Made by a program: the position numbers and the translations under genes. A DNA stretch of 64,000 nt from Terrabacter sp. MAHUQ-38. Lineage in GTDB: Bacteria; Actinomycetota; Actinomycetes; Actinomycetales; Dermatophilaceae. Below, piece after piece: positions 55,304 to 63,496 of this stretch. Where the stretch lies: the NCBI RefSeq assembly GCF_014518425.1, contig NZ_JACVCU010000001.1:1178001-1242000 (forward strand), read 5' to 3'. Each line of letters starts with the position of its first letter. The stretch's first letter is position 1. The notes under the pieces are model-generated. The model searched no databases. It saw nothing but the letters and a program-made list of their open reading frames with translations, and had not been told where the DNA came from.

Positions 55304-55998
55304 GACCCGTCTCGCAGCACCGCGACGTCGCTCACCATGACGACGTGGGCGTGCATCGCGGCCGCGGCGGCCTCGGGATCACCGCTCCGGATCGCGTCGG
55401 CGATGGCGCGGTGGTGGACGAGCGAGTCGGCGGGCCGGCCGGGCTGCGAGAGCGACTCGATGCGCGTCTCGCGGATGAGGTCGCGGATCTCGTCCATGAG
55501 CCGGGCGAGAAGCAGGGAGTGTGCGGCCGCGGTGACGGCGCCGTGGAATCGCTCGTCGCCCTCGACGCCGCGCCCGCCGGCCTCGACGTCGTGCTGCATC
55601 TCGTCGAGCGCCTCGTCGATGCGGGCCAGGTCGTCGGCCGTGTGCCGGGTCGCGGCGAGTGCGGCGATCTTCGTCTCGAGCGCGTCGCGGGTCTCGATGA
55701 TCTCGGGCAACCGGTGAGCGTGCGCCCGGATGGCCTCGACGATGCGGCGGGGTCCGGGGGCGTCGGCCAGGACGGTGCCGTCGCCGTGCCGGACGGTGAC
55801 CACGCCGATCACCTCAAGGGCGACGAGGGCCTGGCTCAGCGTCGCGCGGCTCACCCCGAGACGTTGCGCGAGCTCGCGCTCGGGAGGCAGCCGGTCGCCG
55901 GCAGTCAGACCGTTCTGGTCGATCCACGACGTGATCTGCTCGGCCACCTGCTCGTAGAGCCGGGTCCTCGCGAGGCGTGGCATCCCCGATGTCGACAT
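55300..55998 (-). CDS. GntR/FadR-type regulator
   Basis: 232 residues. Winged HTH LYEQVAEQITSWIDQNGLTAGDRLPPERELAQRLGVSRATLSQALVALEVIGVV, then an all-helical FCD ligand domain with metal-ligand-type Asp/His residues (ERFHGAVTAAAHS, DSLVHHRAIADAI). FadR-type regulators often sense carboxylates. ATG 55998 is supported by TAGAGT 6 nt upstream. It is divergent from the matC-like operon and probably controls it and the coupled TSUP gene. Confidence 0.9.
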   Translation of the reverse strand: MSTSGMPRLARTRLYEQVAEQITSWIDQNGLTAGDRLPPERELAQRLGVSRATLSQALVALEVIGVVTVRHGDGTVLADAPGPRRIVEAIRAHAHRLPEIIETRDALETKIAALAATRHTADDLARIDEALDEMQHDVEAGGRGVEGDERFHGAVTAAAHSLLLARLMDEIRDLIRETRIESLSQPGRPADSLVHHRAIADAIRSGDPEAAAAAMHAHVVMVSDVAVLRDGS

Positions 55999-56004
55999 GA
56001 GGCC

Positions 56005-56010
56005 ACTCTA
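56005..56010 (-). promoter_or_regulatory. Leaderless-type -10 box of the gntR-like gene
   Basis: TAGAGT on the minus strand, 6 nt before ATG 55998. Confidence 0.5.
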
Positions 56011-56044
56011 TTGACAGCCGGCCCATTGACCTATTGGCTAGGCC
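56011..56044 (+). promoter_or_regulatory. matC-side promoter region with candidate GntR operator
   Basis: TTGACA at 56011-56016 is a candidate -35 for the plus-strand operon, without a good -10. GACCTA-N5-TAGGCC (56028-56044) is an inverted repeat with one mismatch, between the divergent start sites, and may bind the GntR regulator. GGAGGAAG near 56108 is the ribosome binding site. Confidence 0.4.
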
Positions 56045-56117
56045 ACTGAGCCAGCCATGAGCCTCGTCACAAGGGCGTGGAACCAGGCGTGCTGGCCGGG
56101 ACCGACGGAGGAAGCCA

Positions 56118-57467
56118 ATGGGACCGGAATGGGTCTCCATCATCGCGCTCGTCGCACTGTTCGTGATCGGCACGCTGCTGCCCATCAACATGGGAGCCCT
56201 CGCGTACGTGGCGGCCTGGCTCGTCGGCGTCTACGCGCTCGACCTCAGTGAGAAGGAGATTCTCGCCGGGGTGAGCGGCGACCTCGTCCTGACGCTCATC
56301 GGCGTCACGTACCTGTTCGCCATCGCCAGGAACAACGGCACCGTCGACCTGATCGTCAGATCCGCGGTACGGGCCGTCGGTGGCCGTGTCGCGCTGATCC
56401 CGTGGGTGATGTTCTTCGTCACCGCGCTGCTCACCTCGATCGGTGCCGCGAGCCCGGCCGCCTGCGCCATCATCGGCCCGATCGCGCTCGGCTTCGCCGG
56501 TCGCTACAAGATCAACCCACTCCTCATGGGCATGTTCGTCGTGCACGGAGCGCAGGGCGGCGGCTTCTCCCCGATCAGCATCTACGGCACCATCACGAAC
56601 TCGGTCATGGAGGAGAACAACCTCCCGTCGAGCGAGATGACGGTCTTCCTCGCGAGCCTCGGGGTCAACCTGCTCATGGCCGTCGTCCTGTTCGTCGTGC
56701 TCGGCGGCCGCCGGCTCATGAGCATGCGGGCCGACGACCTCGACGACGAGCTGACCGACGACACGACGACCGACGGCCTGCGTGACGGCGGCGGCGTCTC
56801 GGTCCGCGGCGGCGGTTCCGGCACCGGCACGGCCACGATGACCGCGACCCGCACCACGCCGGCCCTCGGCGTCAGGCGCGACCAGGTGCTGACGCTCGTG
56901 GCCTTCGCCCTCGTCGCCGTCATCGCCCTCGCCTTCGACAAGAACATCGGCTTCGTCGCCATCACCGCCGCCGTGGTGCTGGCGATCCTCTCGCCCAACG
57001 AGCACAAGGACGCGGTCAAGCAGGTCGCGTGGCCGACCGTGCTGCTCGTCGCCGGCGTGAGCACGTATGCCGCCGTGCTGACCGAGGCGAAGGCGCCTGA
57101 GTTCGTGGGCAACTGGGCCGCGGGCCTCGGCGCAGCCGTCGTCGGTGCGCTCGTGCTCTGCTACGTCGGCGGCGTCGTGTCGGCGTTCGCGTCGTCGACC
57201 GCCCTGCTGCCCGTCATCATCCCGATCGCCGTGCCGCTCATCGCGAACGGTGGCATCGGAGCGGCGACCTTCGTGGCCGCGCTTGCGGTCAGCTCGACGA
57301 TCGTCGACGTCAGCCCGTTCTCGACGAACGGAGCGCTGATGCTGGCCAACCGGCCCGACACGATCAGCGAGCCGCGGTACTACAAGCAGATCCTCACCTA
57401 CAGCGTCATCGTGGTCGTCGTCGGCCCGTTGCTCGTGTGGGCCGCCCTGATCCTCCCCGGATGGTGA
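56118..57467 (+). CDS. MatC-type dicarboxylate (malonate) carrier, SLC13-like
   Basis: 449 residues, about 11 helices in two halves. The N-terminus (VSIIALVALFVIGTLLPINMGALAYVAAWLVG) is the MatC N-terminal domain of malonate/dicarboxylate carriers, and the paired hairpin motifs TSIGAASPAACAIIGPIAL and VSAFASSTALLPVIIPIAVPL resemble the ion-transporter superfamily binding sites. A hydrophilic Asp/Thr/Gly-rich loop (about 195-250) separates the halves. ATG 56118 has GGAGGAAG upstream. It is the first gene of a three-gene operon with a CoA transferase and a carboxyltransferase. Confidence 0.85.
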   Translation: MGPEWVSIIALVALFVIGTLLPINMGALAYVAAWLVGVYALDLSEKEILAGVSGDLVLTLIGVTYLFAIARNNGTVDLIVRSAVRAVGGRVALIPWVMFFVTALLTSIGAASPAACAIIGPIALGFAGRYKINPLLMGMFVVHGAQGGGFSPISIYGTITNSVMEENNLPSSEMTVFLASLGVNLLMAVVLFVVLGGRRLMSMRADDLDDELTDDTTTDGLRDGGGVSVRGGGSGTGTATMTATRTTPALGVRRDQVLTLVAFALVAVIALAFDKNIGFVAITAAVVLAILSPNEHKDAVKQVAWPTVLLVAGVSTYAAVLTEAKAPEFVGNWAAGLGAAVVGALVLCYVGGVVSAFASSTALLPVIIPIAVPLIANGGIGAATFVAALAVSSTIVDVSPFSTNGALMLANRPDTISEPRYYKQILTYSVIVVVVGPLLVWAALILPGW

Positions 57468-57471
57468 CGCC

Positions 57472-58647
57472 ATGACCTCTGACGGACCCCTCTCCGACGT
57501 GCTCGTCGTCGACCTCTCGCGGGCGCTCGCCGGACCCCACGCGACGATGATGCTCGCCGACCTCGGTGCGCGGGTCATCAAGGTCGAGGCACCCGGCCGC
57601 GGTGACGACACACGGGGCTGGGGCCCGCCGTTCGTCGGCGAGGACGGGCGCCGGGAGGCGACGTACTTCCTTTCGGCCAACCGCAACAAGGAGTCGATCA
57701 CCCTCGACCTGAAGGACGCCGACGACAAGGAGGTGCTGCTCGCCCTGGTCGACCGCGCCGACGTGGTCGTCGAGAACTTCCGCACCGGTGTGCTCGAGCG
57801 GCTCGGGCTCGGCATCGACGAGCTGACCCGCCGCAACCCGCGGCTCGTCGTCCTGTCGATCACCGGCTTCGGCCACGACGGTCCCGAGGGGGGCCGCGCC
57901 GGCTACGACCAGATCGCCCAGGGTGAGGCGGGTCTCATGTCGCTCACCGGCTCGGGGCCCGACGACCCGCAGCGTGTCGGCGTGCCCATCGCCGACCTCC
58001 TCTCCGGCATGTACGGCGCGTACGGCGTCGTCGCCGCGCTCAACGAGCGCCACCGCACCGGGAAGGGCACCGTCGTGCGCACGTCGCTGCTCGCATCCGT
58101 CGTGGGTGTGCACGCCTTCCAGGGCACCCGGTGGACGGTGGCGGGCGAGGTGGGGCGGTCGGCAGGCAACCACCACCCCTCGATCGCGCCGTACGGCCTG
58201 TTCCACTGCCGCGACGGGTCCGTCCAGATCGCCGTCGGCAGCGAGGGACTGTGGCAGCGGCTGTGCACCGCGTTCGGGCTCGACCCCGTCGCGGAGGGGC
58301 TCGCGACCAACCCCGAGCGGGTCGCCCATCGGGACCGCGTCATCGAGGTGCTCGAGACTGCGTTCGCCGAGTGGGACGCCGAGCCGTTGCTCGCGCGTCT
58401 CGCCGAGGCCGGCGTGCCTGCGGGCAAGGTGCGCACGCTCGACGAGGTGTACGCGTGGGACCAGACCGCGAGCCAGGGGCTCCTCGTCGAGGTCGAGCAC
58501 CCCACCCTCGGTCGGCTCACCCTTCCGGGGCCGCCCCTGCGCTTCTTCGACGGCGCGGGAGCCGAGGTGACGCGCCGTGACCACGCCGCGCCGCCCACCC
58601 TCGACGAGGACGGCGCGGCGATCCGTGCCTGGTTGAGGGAGGACTGA
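57472..58647 (+). CDS. CaiB/BaiF-type (family III) CoA transferase
   Basis: 391 residues. LSDVLVVDLSRALAGPHATMMLADLGARVIKVEAPGRGDDTR is the canonical opening; the catalytic Asp is in AGYDQIAQGEAG (about residue 145); the swapped domain has PYGLFHCRDGSVQIAVG. It would move CoA between two acids, for example activating an imported dicarboxylate with acetyl- or succinyl-CoA. It starts 4 bp after the carrier stop, and its TGA shares a base with the next ATG. Substrate is inferred from context only. Confidence 0.9.
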   Translation: MTSDGPLSDVLVVDLSRALAGPHATMMLADLGARVIKVEAPGRGDDTRGWGPPFVGEDGRREATYFLSANRNKESITLDLKDADDKEVLLALVDRADVVVENFRTGVLERLGLGIDELTRRNPRLVVLSITGFGHDGPEGGRAGYDQIAQGEAGLMSLTGSGPDDPQRVGVPIADLLSGMYGAYGVVAALNERHRTGKGTVVRTSLLASVVGVHAFQGTRWTVAGEVGRSAGNHHPSIAPYGLFHCRDGSVQIAVGSEGLWQRLCTAFGLDPVAEGLATNPERVAHRDRVIEVLETAFAEWDAEPLLARLAEAGVPAGKVRTLDEVYAWDQTASQGLLVEVEHPTLGRLTLPGPPLRFFDGAGAEVTRRDHAAPPTLDEDGAAIRAWLRED

Positions 58648-60098
58648 TGGGACGCCGCCCCTGGACCGCGCACGAGCTGCTCGACCTCGTGCTCGACTCG
58701 GGCTCCTTTGAGTCGTGGGACGAGCCGATCGACATCAGTGGGCAGCCCGAGGAGTACCGCCGCCAGCTCGAGGCCGCCGCGGAGAAGGCGGGCACCGACG
58801 AGTCGGTGCTGACGGGACGCGGGCTGGTGCGCGGGCGGCCGGTCGCCGTGGTCGTCAACGAGTTCCGCTTCCTCGCCGGGTCGATCGGCCGCGCCGCCGC
58901 GGCGCGGATCACGGCAGCCGTACGCCGCGCCACCGCCGAGGGTCTGCCCGTCCTGGCCTCGACGGCATCCGGCGGCACGCGCATGCAGGAGGGGACACCG
59001 GCATTCGTCGAGATGGTCGAGATCTCACGGGCGCTCATGGCGCACCGGGCCGCCCGGCTGCCCTACCTCGTGCACCTGCGCCACCCGACGACCGGCGGGG
59101 TCTACGCGTCGTGGGGCTCGCTCGGGCACGTCACCGTGGCCGAGCCCGGCGCGCTCGTCGGCTTCCTCGGGCCGAAGGTCTACGAGGCGCTCAACGGCGT
59201 GCCGTTCCCGGCCGGCGTGCAGAGCGCCGAGAACCTCACGGCCAAGGGCGTGCTCGACGCCGTCGTCGCGGCCGAGGACCTGCCCATGCTCGTCGACCGC
59301 GCCCTCGGCGTCCTCGTCGACGGACCGACGCTGCCGCGCCTCGAGCGGCGGCTGGGCGAGCCCAGCAGGCACCTGACGGCGTGGGAGTCGATCGAGGTCA
59401 CCCGCCGGCCCGACCGCGCCGGAGTGCGCGAGCTGCTCCGGCACGGCGCGAGCAACACGCTGAGGCTGAACGGGACCGACGAGGGTGAGCGTGACTCGAC
59501 GATGCTTGTGGCCCTCACGCGCCTCGACGGCCAGCCCTGCGTGCTCGTCGGGCAGGACCGGGCGCGGCAGTCCGCGGTGACGCCGATGGGGCCTGGCGCG
59601 TTGCGCGAGGCTCGTCGCGCCATGCGCCTTGCCGAGGAGCTGGGCTTGCCGCTCGTCACCGTCATCGACACCCCCGGCGCCGAGCTGTCGCCGCACGCCG
59701 AGGAAGGCGCCATCGCCGGGGAGATCGCACGGTGCATCGCGACGCTCACGACGATGACCGTGCCGACGGTTTCGATCGTGCTCGGGCAGGGGTGTGGCGG
59801 AGGGGCGCTCGCGCTCCTGCCCGCCCGCGAGGTCATCGCGGCCGAGAACGCGTGGCTGTCCCCGCTGCCACCCGAGGGCGCCAGCGCGATCGTTCACGGC
59901 GACGTCTCGCACGCCGCGGAGATGGCCGAGCTCCAGCAGGTCGGCGTGCTGGACCTCGCCGCACACGGCATCGTCAGCCGCGTCGTGCCCGAGCCGGCCG
60001 ACGACGATGCGGCCGGGCTAGCGCTCGCGGTCGTCGCCGAGTGCGCGGCGGCCCTCCGTCGCCAGACCCAAGGTGACGCCCACGGCCTCGCCAGCTGA
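58647..60098 (+). CDS. Fused AccD-AccA-like carboxyltransferase/decarboxylase
   Basis: 483 residues carrying two crotonase-fold carboxyltransferase halves. About 1-245 is AccD/beta-like (VLTGRGLVRGRPVAVVVNEFRFLAGSIG, LASTASGGTRMQEGT) without the Cys4 zinc finger. About 250-480 is AccA/alpha-like (GQDRARQSAVTPMGPGALREARRAMRLAEELGLPLVTVIDTPGAEL, GQGCGGGALALLPAREVIA). Such a pair either carboxylates an acyl-CoA via biotin or, as in MdcD/MdcE, decarboxylates a malonyl thioester. No biotin carboxylase or carrier gene is adjacent. ATG 58647 overlaps the CoA transferase stop. The context suggests malonyl-CoA or a similar substrate. Confidence 0.87.
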   Translation: MGRRPWTAHELLDLVLDSGSFESWDEPIDISGQPEEYRRQLEAAAEKAGTDESVLTGRGLVRGRPVAVVVNEFRFLAGSIGRAAAARITAAVRRATAEGLPVLASTASGGTRMQEGTPAFVEMVEISRALMAHRAARLPYLVHLRHPTTGGVYASWGSLGHVTVAEPGALVGFLGPKVYEALNGVPFPAGVQSAENLTAKGVLDAVVAAEDLPMLVDRALGVLVDGPTLPRLERRLGEPSRHLTAWESIEVTRRPDRAGVRELLRHGASNTLRLNGTDEGERDSTMLVALTRLDGQPCVLVGQDRARQSAVTPMGPGALREARRAMRLAEELGLPLVTVIDTPGAELSPHAEEGAIAGEIARCIATLTTMTVPTVSIVLGQGCGGGALALLPAREVIAAENAWLSPLPPEGASAIVHGDVSHAAEMAELQQVGVLDLAAHGIVSRVVPEPADDDAAGLALAVVAECAAALRRQTQGDAHGLAS

Positions 60099-60140
60099 CC
60101 GGCGAGCGGCCCTCCGGACACATGAAGTCGACCGGGTCAG

Positions 60141-60161
60141 CGTGCGTTCACCTCACGCACG
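60141..60161. terminator. Weak hairpin between convergent genes
   Basis: CGTGCG (60141-60146) and CGCACG (60156-60161) with a 9-nt loop, in the 100-bp gap between the carboxyltransferase and AraC genes. Only 6 bp of stem, so tentative. Confidence 0.3.
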
Positions 60162-60198
60162 CAGAACTGACGTGCCTTTGTGTGTCCCGCGGTCCCAG

Positions 60199-61017
60199 TC
60201 AGCGGAAGCGGGAGGCAAACTCGCCGGGAGTCATGCCTGTCGCCTTGCGGAAGTCACGCGTGAAGTGGGCCTGGTCGGCGTAGCCGAGCTCGACCGCGAC
60301 ACCGGCCAGCTCGACGTCCGAGTCGCGCAGCCGCTCGGCCGCCTCCTGGAGGCGTCGGCGCCGGATGAGCCACTTGGGTCCGAGCCCGATCCGCTTGTCG
60401 AGCAGGCGCTGCAGCGTGCGCTCGCTGATGTCGAACCGGGCGCAGAGGTCGTCGACCCGGAGCAGCTCGGGTGAGGTCTCGACGTTCTCGACGATCGCGT
60501 TGACGAGCAGACCCTCCTCGTCGACGGGCAGCAGCGGTCGCAGAGCATCCTCGACGACCTCGCGCGCCTGCGCCTGCGCCTCGGGGGAGCGTGGGTCGGG
60601 GCGCATCAGCGACCGCACGCGACGGGTGAGTGTGGCTGCGTCGAGGGTCTCCAGGGTCGTGAGGTCGACGAAGCGGTCGGTCATCCGGCGTACCGGCTCG
60701 CGGGTGATGAGGTGACCCGCCGCGGGCTGGAGCATGACGCCGACGGCCCAGCCGCGTCCGGTCAGCATCGTGTGCGACAGGCCGGACACGACGCCGTAGA
60801 GGCGGGTGTACGTGTCCGAGACGACGACGAGGCACACGGGGTACTGGAGCACGCGCTGCACGGAGTCACGTCCCTCCGGCACGTCCCACACCGGGATCCA
60901 GAAGCGACGCGCGAGGTCGGTCAGGTCGGGGGAGACGGTGGTTCGGGCGATCGACCACGTGCGGTCGGTGGGGTCGACGAGGTGCGCCCGCTCGACGTCG
61001 TGGGCAGCGCGTCTCAT
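60199..61017 (-). CDS. AraC-family regulator
   Basis: 272 residues. The C-terminal double HTH is clear: RVDDLCARFDISERTLQRLLDKRIGLGPKWLIRRRRLQEAAERL and VAVELGYADQAHFTRDFRKATGMTPGEFASRF. The N-terminal domain (about 15-150) looks like the small cupin-like sensor region of the DUF6597 group. ATG 61017 overlaps the response-regulator stop (ATGA), so it is the third gene of the kinase-regulator operon, which is an unusual partner for a CitA/CitB-type pair. Target unknown. Confidence 0.88.
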   Translation of the reverse strand: MRRAAHDVERAHLVDPTDRTWSIARTTVSPDLTDLARRFWIPVWDVPEGRDSVQRVLQYPVCLVVVSDTYTRLYGVVSGLSHTMLTGRGWAVGVMLQPAAGHLITREPVRRMTDRFVDLTTLETLDAATLTRRVRSLMRPDPRSPEAQAQAREVVEDALRPLLPVDEEGLLVNAIVENVETSPELLRVDDLCARFDISERTLQRLLDKRIGLGPKWLIRRRRLQEAAERLRDSDVELAGVAVELGYADQAHFTRDFRKATGMTPGEFASRFR

Positions 61018-61712
61018 CGGCTCCACAGGTACTCGACCTCGGGACGTCCCGCCCCGGCATACCTCGAACGGCGCACCGCGACGCGCGTCTCGCACAGGTG
61101 CTCGGCGTAGCGGCGGGCCGTGACCCGGCTGACACCGAGGGCCTCGGCCAGCTCGGAGGCCGAGCGGCCGGCGTCGGCGTCACGCAGCGCGCGCGAGACC
61201 TTGGCGAGCAGCTCCTCGCCCATGCCCTTGGGCAGCCGCGACTCCGCCGCCGCCCGCGCGCCGGCGAAGACCTCGTCGACCTCCGCCTGGGTGCCGACCT
61301 CGGCGCCGCTCGTGACCTGGGAGCGGTACGCGCGGTAGGCGAGCAGCCGCTCGCGCAGCGTCGCGAAGACGAACGGCTTGAGGACGTACTGCACGATCCC
61401 GAGCGACACCGCGGTCCGCACGACGTCGAGGTCGCGTGCCGAAGTGACGGCGATGACGTCGGCGCGGTGACCGGCGGCGCGCATCGCACGCACGACGTCG
61501 AGGCCGTGCCGGTCGGGAAGGTTCATGTCGAGCAGGACGACGTCGATCTCCTTGTCCTGCAACGTCTTCAGGGCCGCTTGGGACGTGCCCACCGTGGCGA
61601 CGACCTCGAAGCCGTCGACCCTTCCGACGTACGCGGTGTGGGCCTCCGCCGCGATGGGCTCGTCCTCGACGACGAGGACACGGAGCGGGCCCTGCGGGCC
61701 GGTCTCATCCAT
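61014..61712 (-). CDS. CitB/DcuR-type response regulator
   Basis: 232 residues. Receiver domain with acidic pocket VVEDEP and phosphoacceptor Asp62 in VVLLDMNLPDRHG, then Thr/Ser in VTSARD and Lys in LKPF. The output domain ends in a HTH (SASELAEALGVSRVTARRYAEHL), as in CitB/DpiA proteins. ATG 61712 has GGAGGTGG upstream and overlaps the kinase stop by 8 bp; the open frame further up is the kinase gene in another frame. It probably activates the divergent dctA gene. Confidence 0.92.
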   Translation of the reverse strand: MDETGPQGPLRVLVVEDEPIAAEAHTAYVGRVDGFEVVATVGTSQAALKTLQDKEIDVVLLDMNLPDRHGLDVVRAMRAAGHRADVIAVTSARDLDVVRTAVSLGIVQYVLKPFVFATLRERLLAYRAYRSQVTSGAEVGTQAEVDEVFAGARAAAESRLPKGMGEELLAKVSRALRDADAGRSASELAEALGVSRVTARRYAEHLCETRVAVRRSRYAGAGRPEVEYLWSR

Positions 61713-63345
61713 CGCCACCTCCGACGGGCAGGCGGACCGTGAACGTCGCACCGGGCGGACCCGACACCTCGAGCGTGCCCCCGAGCCGGTCGACCGTCTG
61801 CCCGACGAGGGCGAGGCCGATGCCGCGACGGCCGGCGCTGCCCTGCTCCTTCGTCGACCAGCCGCGTCGGAAGGCGTCCTTGACGGCGCCCGGCGGCAGG
61901 CCCGGACCGTCGTCGGAGACCTCGAGGACGGCATACGCGCCCTCCACCCGCGAGTCCACGCTGACGTGCCGCTCGGGCCGGGGCGTGCCGGTCTCTCCGG
62001 CGACGGCGTCGAGGGCGTTGTCGATGAGGTTGCCGACGATCGTCACGACGTCTCGAGTCGGGGCGACATCGCGCGGCCAGTGCGCGCCGGGCTCGATCTC
62101 GAAGGCGATGCCGCGCTCGTGCGCCTCCGCGGCCTTGCCGAGAAGCAGGGCCGTGAGCACGGGCTCGTCGACGGCACCGACGACCCGGTCGGTGAGCACC
62201 TGGGACACCTGCAGCTCCTCCGTGGCGAAGGCGAGTGCCCGGTCGGTGTGCCCCAGCTCGATGAGGCTGACGATGGTGTGCAGGCGGTTGGCCGACTCGT
62301 GAGCCTGCGACCGGAGGGCGTCGGTGAGGCCCCGGGCGGAGTCGAGCTCGCCGGTGAGCGCCTCGAGGTCGGTGCGGTCACGCAGGGTCGCGACGTGGCC
62401 GAGCAGCCGCCCGCGCCACGTCGCCGGGCCCCGGTTGAGCACGAGCACCCGTGCCGATGTGACGTGCAGCTCGTCCTCGTGGGGCAGGTCGTCGGTGAGG
62501 GCGGCGACGAGTGGCTCGGCGAGCCCGAGATCGGCGACGGGCCGGCCGATGGCGTCCGCGGGCAGGTCGAGCAGCCGCACGGCCTCGTCGTTGGCCAGCC
62601 GCAGCGTGCCGTCGAGGTCGGTGATGACGAGCCCTTCGCTCACGGCGTGGAGCACTGCGTCGTAGTACTCGTACATCTCACGCAGCTGGGGCTCGCCGAG
62701 ACCGTGGGTCTGGCGCCGGATGCGGCGGGCGACCAAGGCGGTGCCGAGGCCGGACAGCGCTGCGGCGGCCAGGCCGGCCAGGAGCAGGACGGGAAGCTGC
62801 GTGCGGACCCGCTCGCCGACGGCGGACGTGCGGATGCCGACGGAGACGAGCGCGACGATGCGGCCGCCGTCGCGCACGGGCACGACGACGCGTGACGACG
62901 GGCCGAGCGTCCCCGTGTAGTCCTCGGCGACGACGCCGCCGGCGAGAGCCGCCTCCGTGTGCCCCAGGAACTTCCCGCCGATCTGCGCCGGGTCGGGGTG
63001 CGTGTAGCGGATGGCGTCGCGGCTCATGATGACGACGAAGTCGGTGCCGGACTCGACGCGCACCCGCTCGGCGTAGGGCTGCAGGGTGGCCGACGGGTCC
63101 GGCTGCTGGACCGCCTCGACGACGCTGGGCGTGGCGGCGACGGTCTCGGCGACGGCGAGTGCCCGCGCGCTCGCCTCCTGGTCGCCGGCCCGCTTCGCCT
63201 GCGCGAAGGCGCCGGCGAGGCCCGCCCCGACGACGAGGATCGCGATGAGCACCTGCAACGCGAAGGTCTGGGCGGCCACGCTCCACCGCCCCGGCGCCCC
63301 CAGGGCCCTGCCGAGGCGCGACTCATGTGTGGTCACGGGCGTCAC
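61705..63345 (-). CDS. CitA/DcuS-type sensor histidine kinase
   Basis: 546 residues. Helix 1 (about 26-48), an extracytoplasmic sCache/PDC sensor (about 50-180) with DFVVIMSRDAIRYTHPDPAQIGGKFLG, helix 2 (about 184-206), a PAS domain (about 225-330, GLVITDLDGTLRLANDEAV), then His349 in AHESANRLHTIVSL and an HATPase domain (NLIDNALDAV, DDGPGLPP, GIGLALVGQTVDRLGG). The domain order and THPDPAQIGGKF segment are those of citrate/C4-dicarboxylate sensors. GTG 63345 is taken as start; GTG 63336 is possible. It faces a dctA gene. Confidence 0.92.
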   Translation of the reverse strand: MTPVTTHESRLGRALGAPGRWSVAAQTFALQVLIAILVVGAGLAGAFAQAKRAGDQEASARALAVAETVAATPSVVEAVQQPDPSATLQPYAERVRVESGTDFVVIMSRDAIRYTHPDPAQIGGKFLGHTEAALAGGVVAEDYTGTLGPSSRVVVPVRDGGRIVALVSVGIRTSAVGERVRTQLPVLLLAGLAAAALSGLGTALVARRIRRQTHGLGEPQLREMYEYYDAVLHAVSEGLVITDLDGTLRLANDEAVRLLDLPADAIGRPVADLGLAEPLVAALTDDLPHEDELHVTSARVLVLNRGPATWRGRLLGHVATLRDRTDLEALTGELDSARGLTDALRSQAHESANRLHTIVSLIELGHTDRALAFATEELQVSQVLTDRVVGAVDEPVLTALLLGKAAEAHERGIAFEIEPGAHWPRDVAPTRDVVTIVGNLIDNALDAVAGETGTPRPERHVSVDSRVEGAYAVLEVSDDGPGLPPGAVKDAFRRGWSTKEQGSAGRRGIGLALVGQTVDRLGGTLEVSGPPGATFTVRLPVGGGDG

Positions 63346-63409
63346 GGGCCCACCGGGAGTGCGCGCGAGCAGCCGGTGCCACGGCCACGCGAGAACTCAA
63401 TGAACACAA

Positions 63410-63423
63410 TCGTGACCCTAGTC
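63410..63423. promoter_or_regulatory. Inverted repeat between kinase operon and dctA
   Basis: GTGAC-CCTA-GTCAC, perfect 5-bp arms, in the 151-bp divergent region, itself set in a locally AT-richer patch (63391-63420). Candidate binding site for the response regulator. Confidence 0.4.
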
Positions 63424-63496
63424 ACTGAGCGGGCCACTCTCGTAGACATTCACCGGCCCGCGCCCCGAGGTGCGGACCCAGCCAACGGAGGTCACC

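Noticed and set aside
53396-55717. Open frame of 773 codons on the plus strand
   Set aside because: It crosses the MFS gene, the TSUP gene and part of the GntR gene, is low-complexity, and those genes have clear families.
63346-63496. Riboswitch or attenuator before dctA
   Set aside because: Only a short 5-bp-arm inverted repeat is present, better explained as a protein-binding site.
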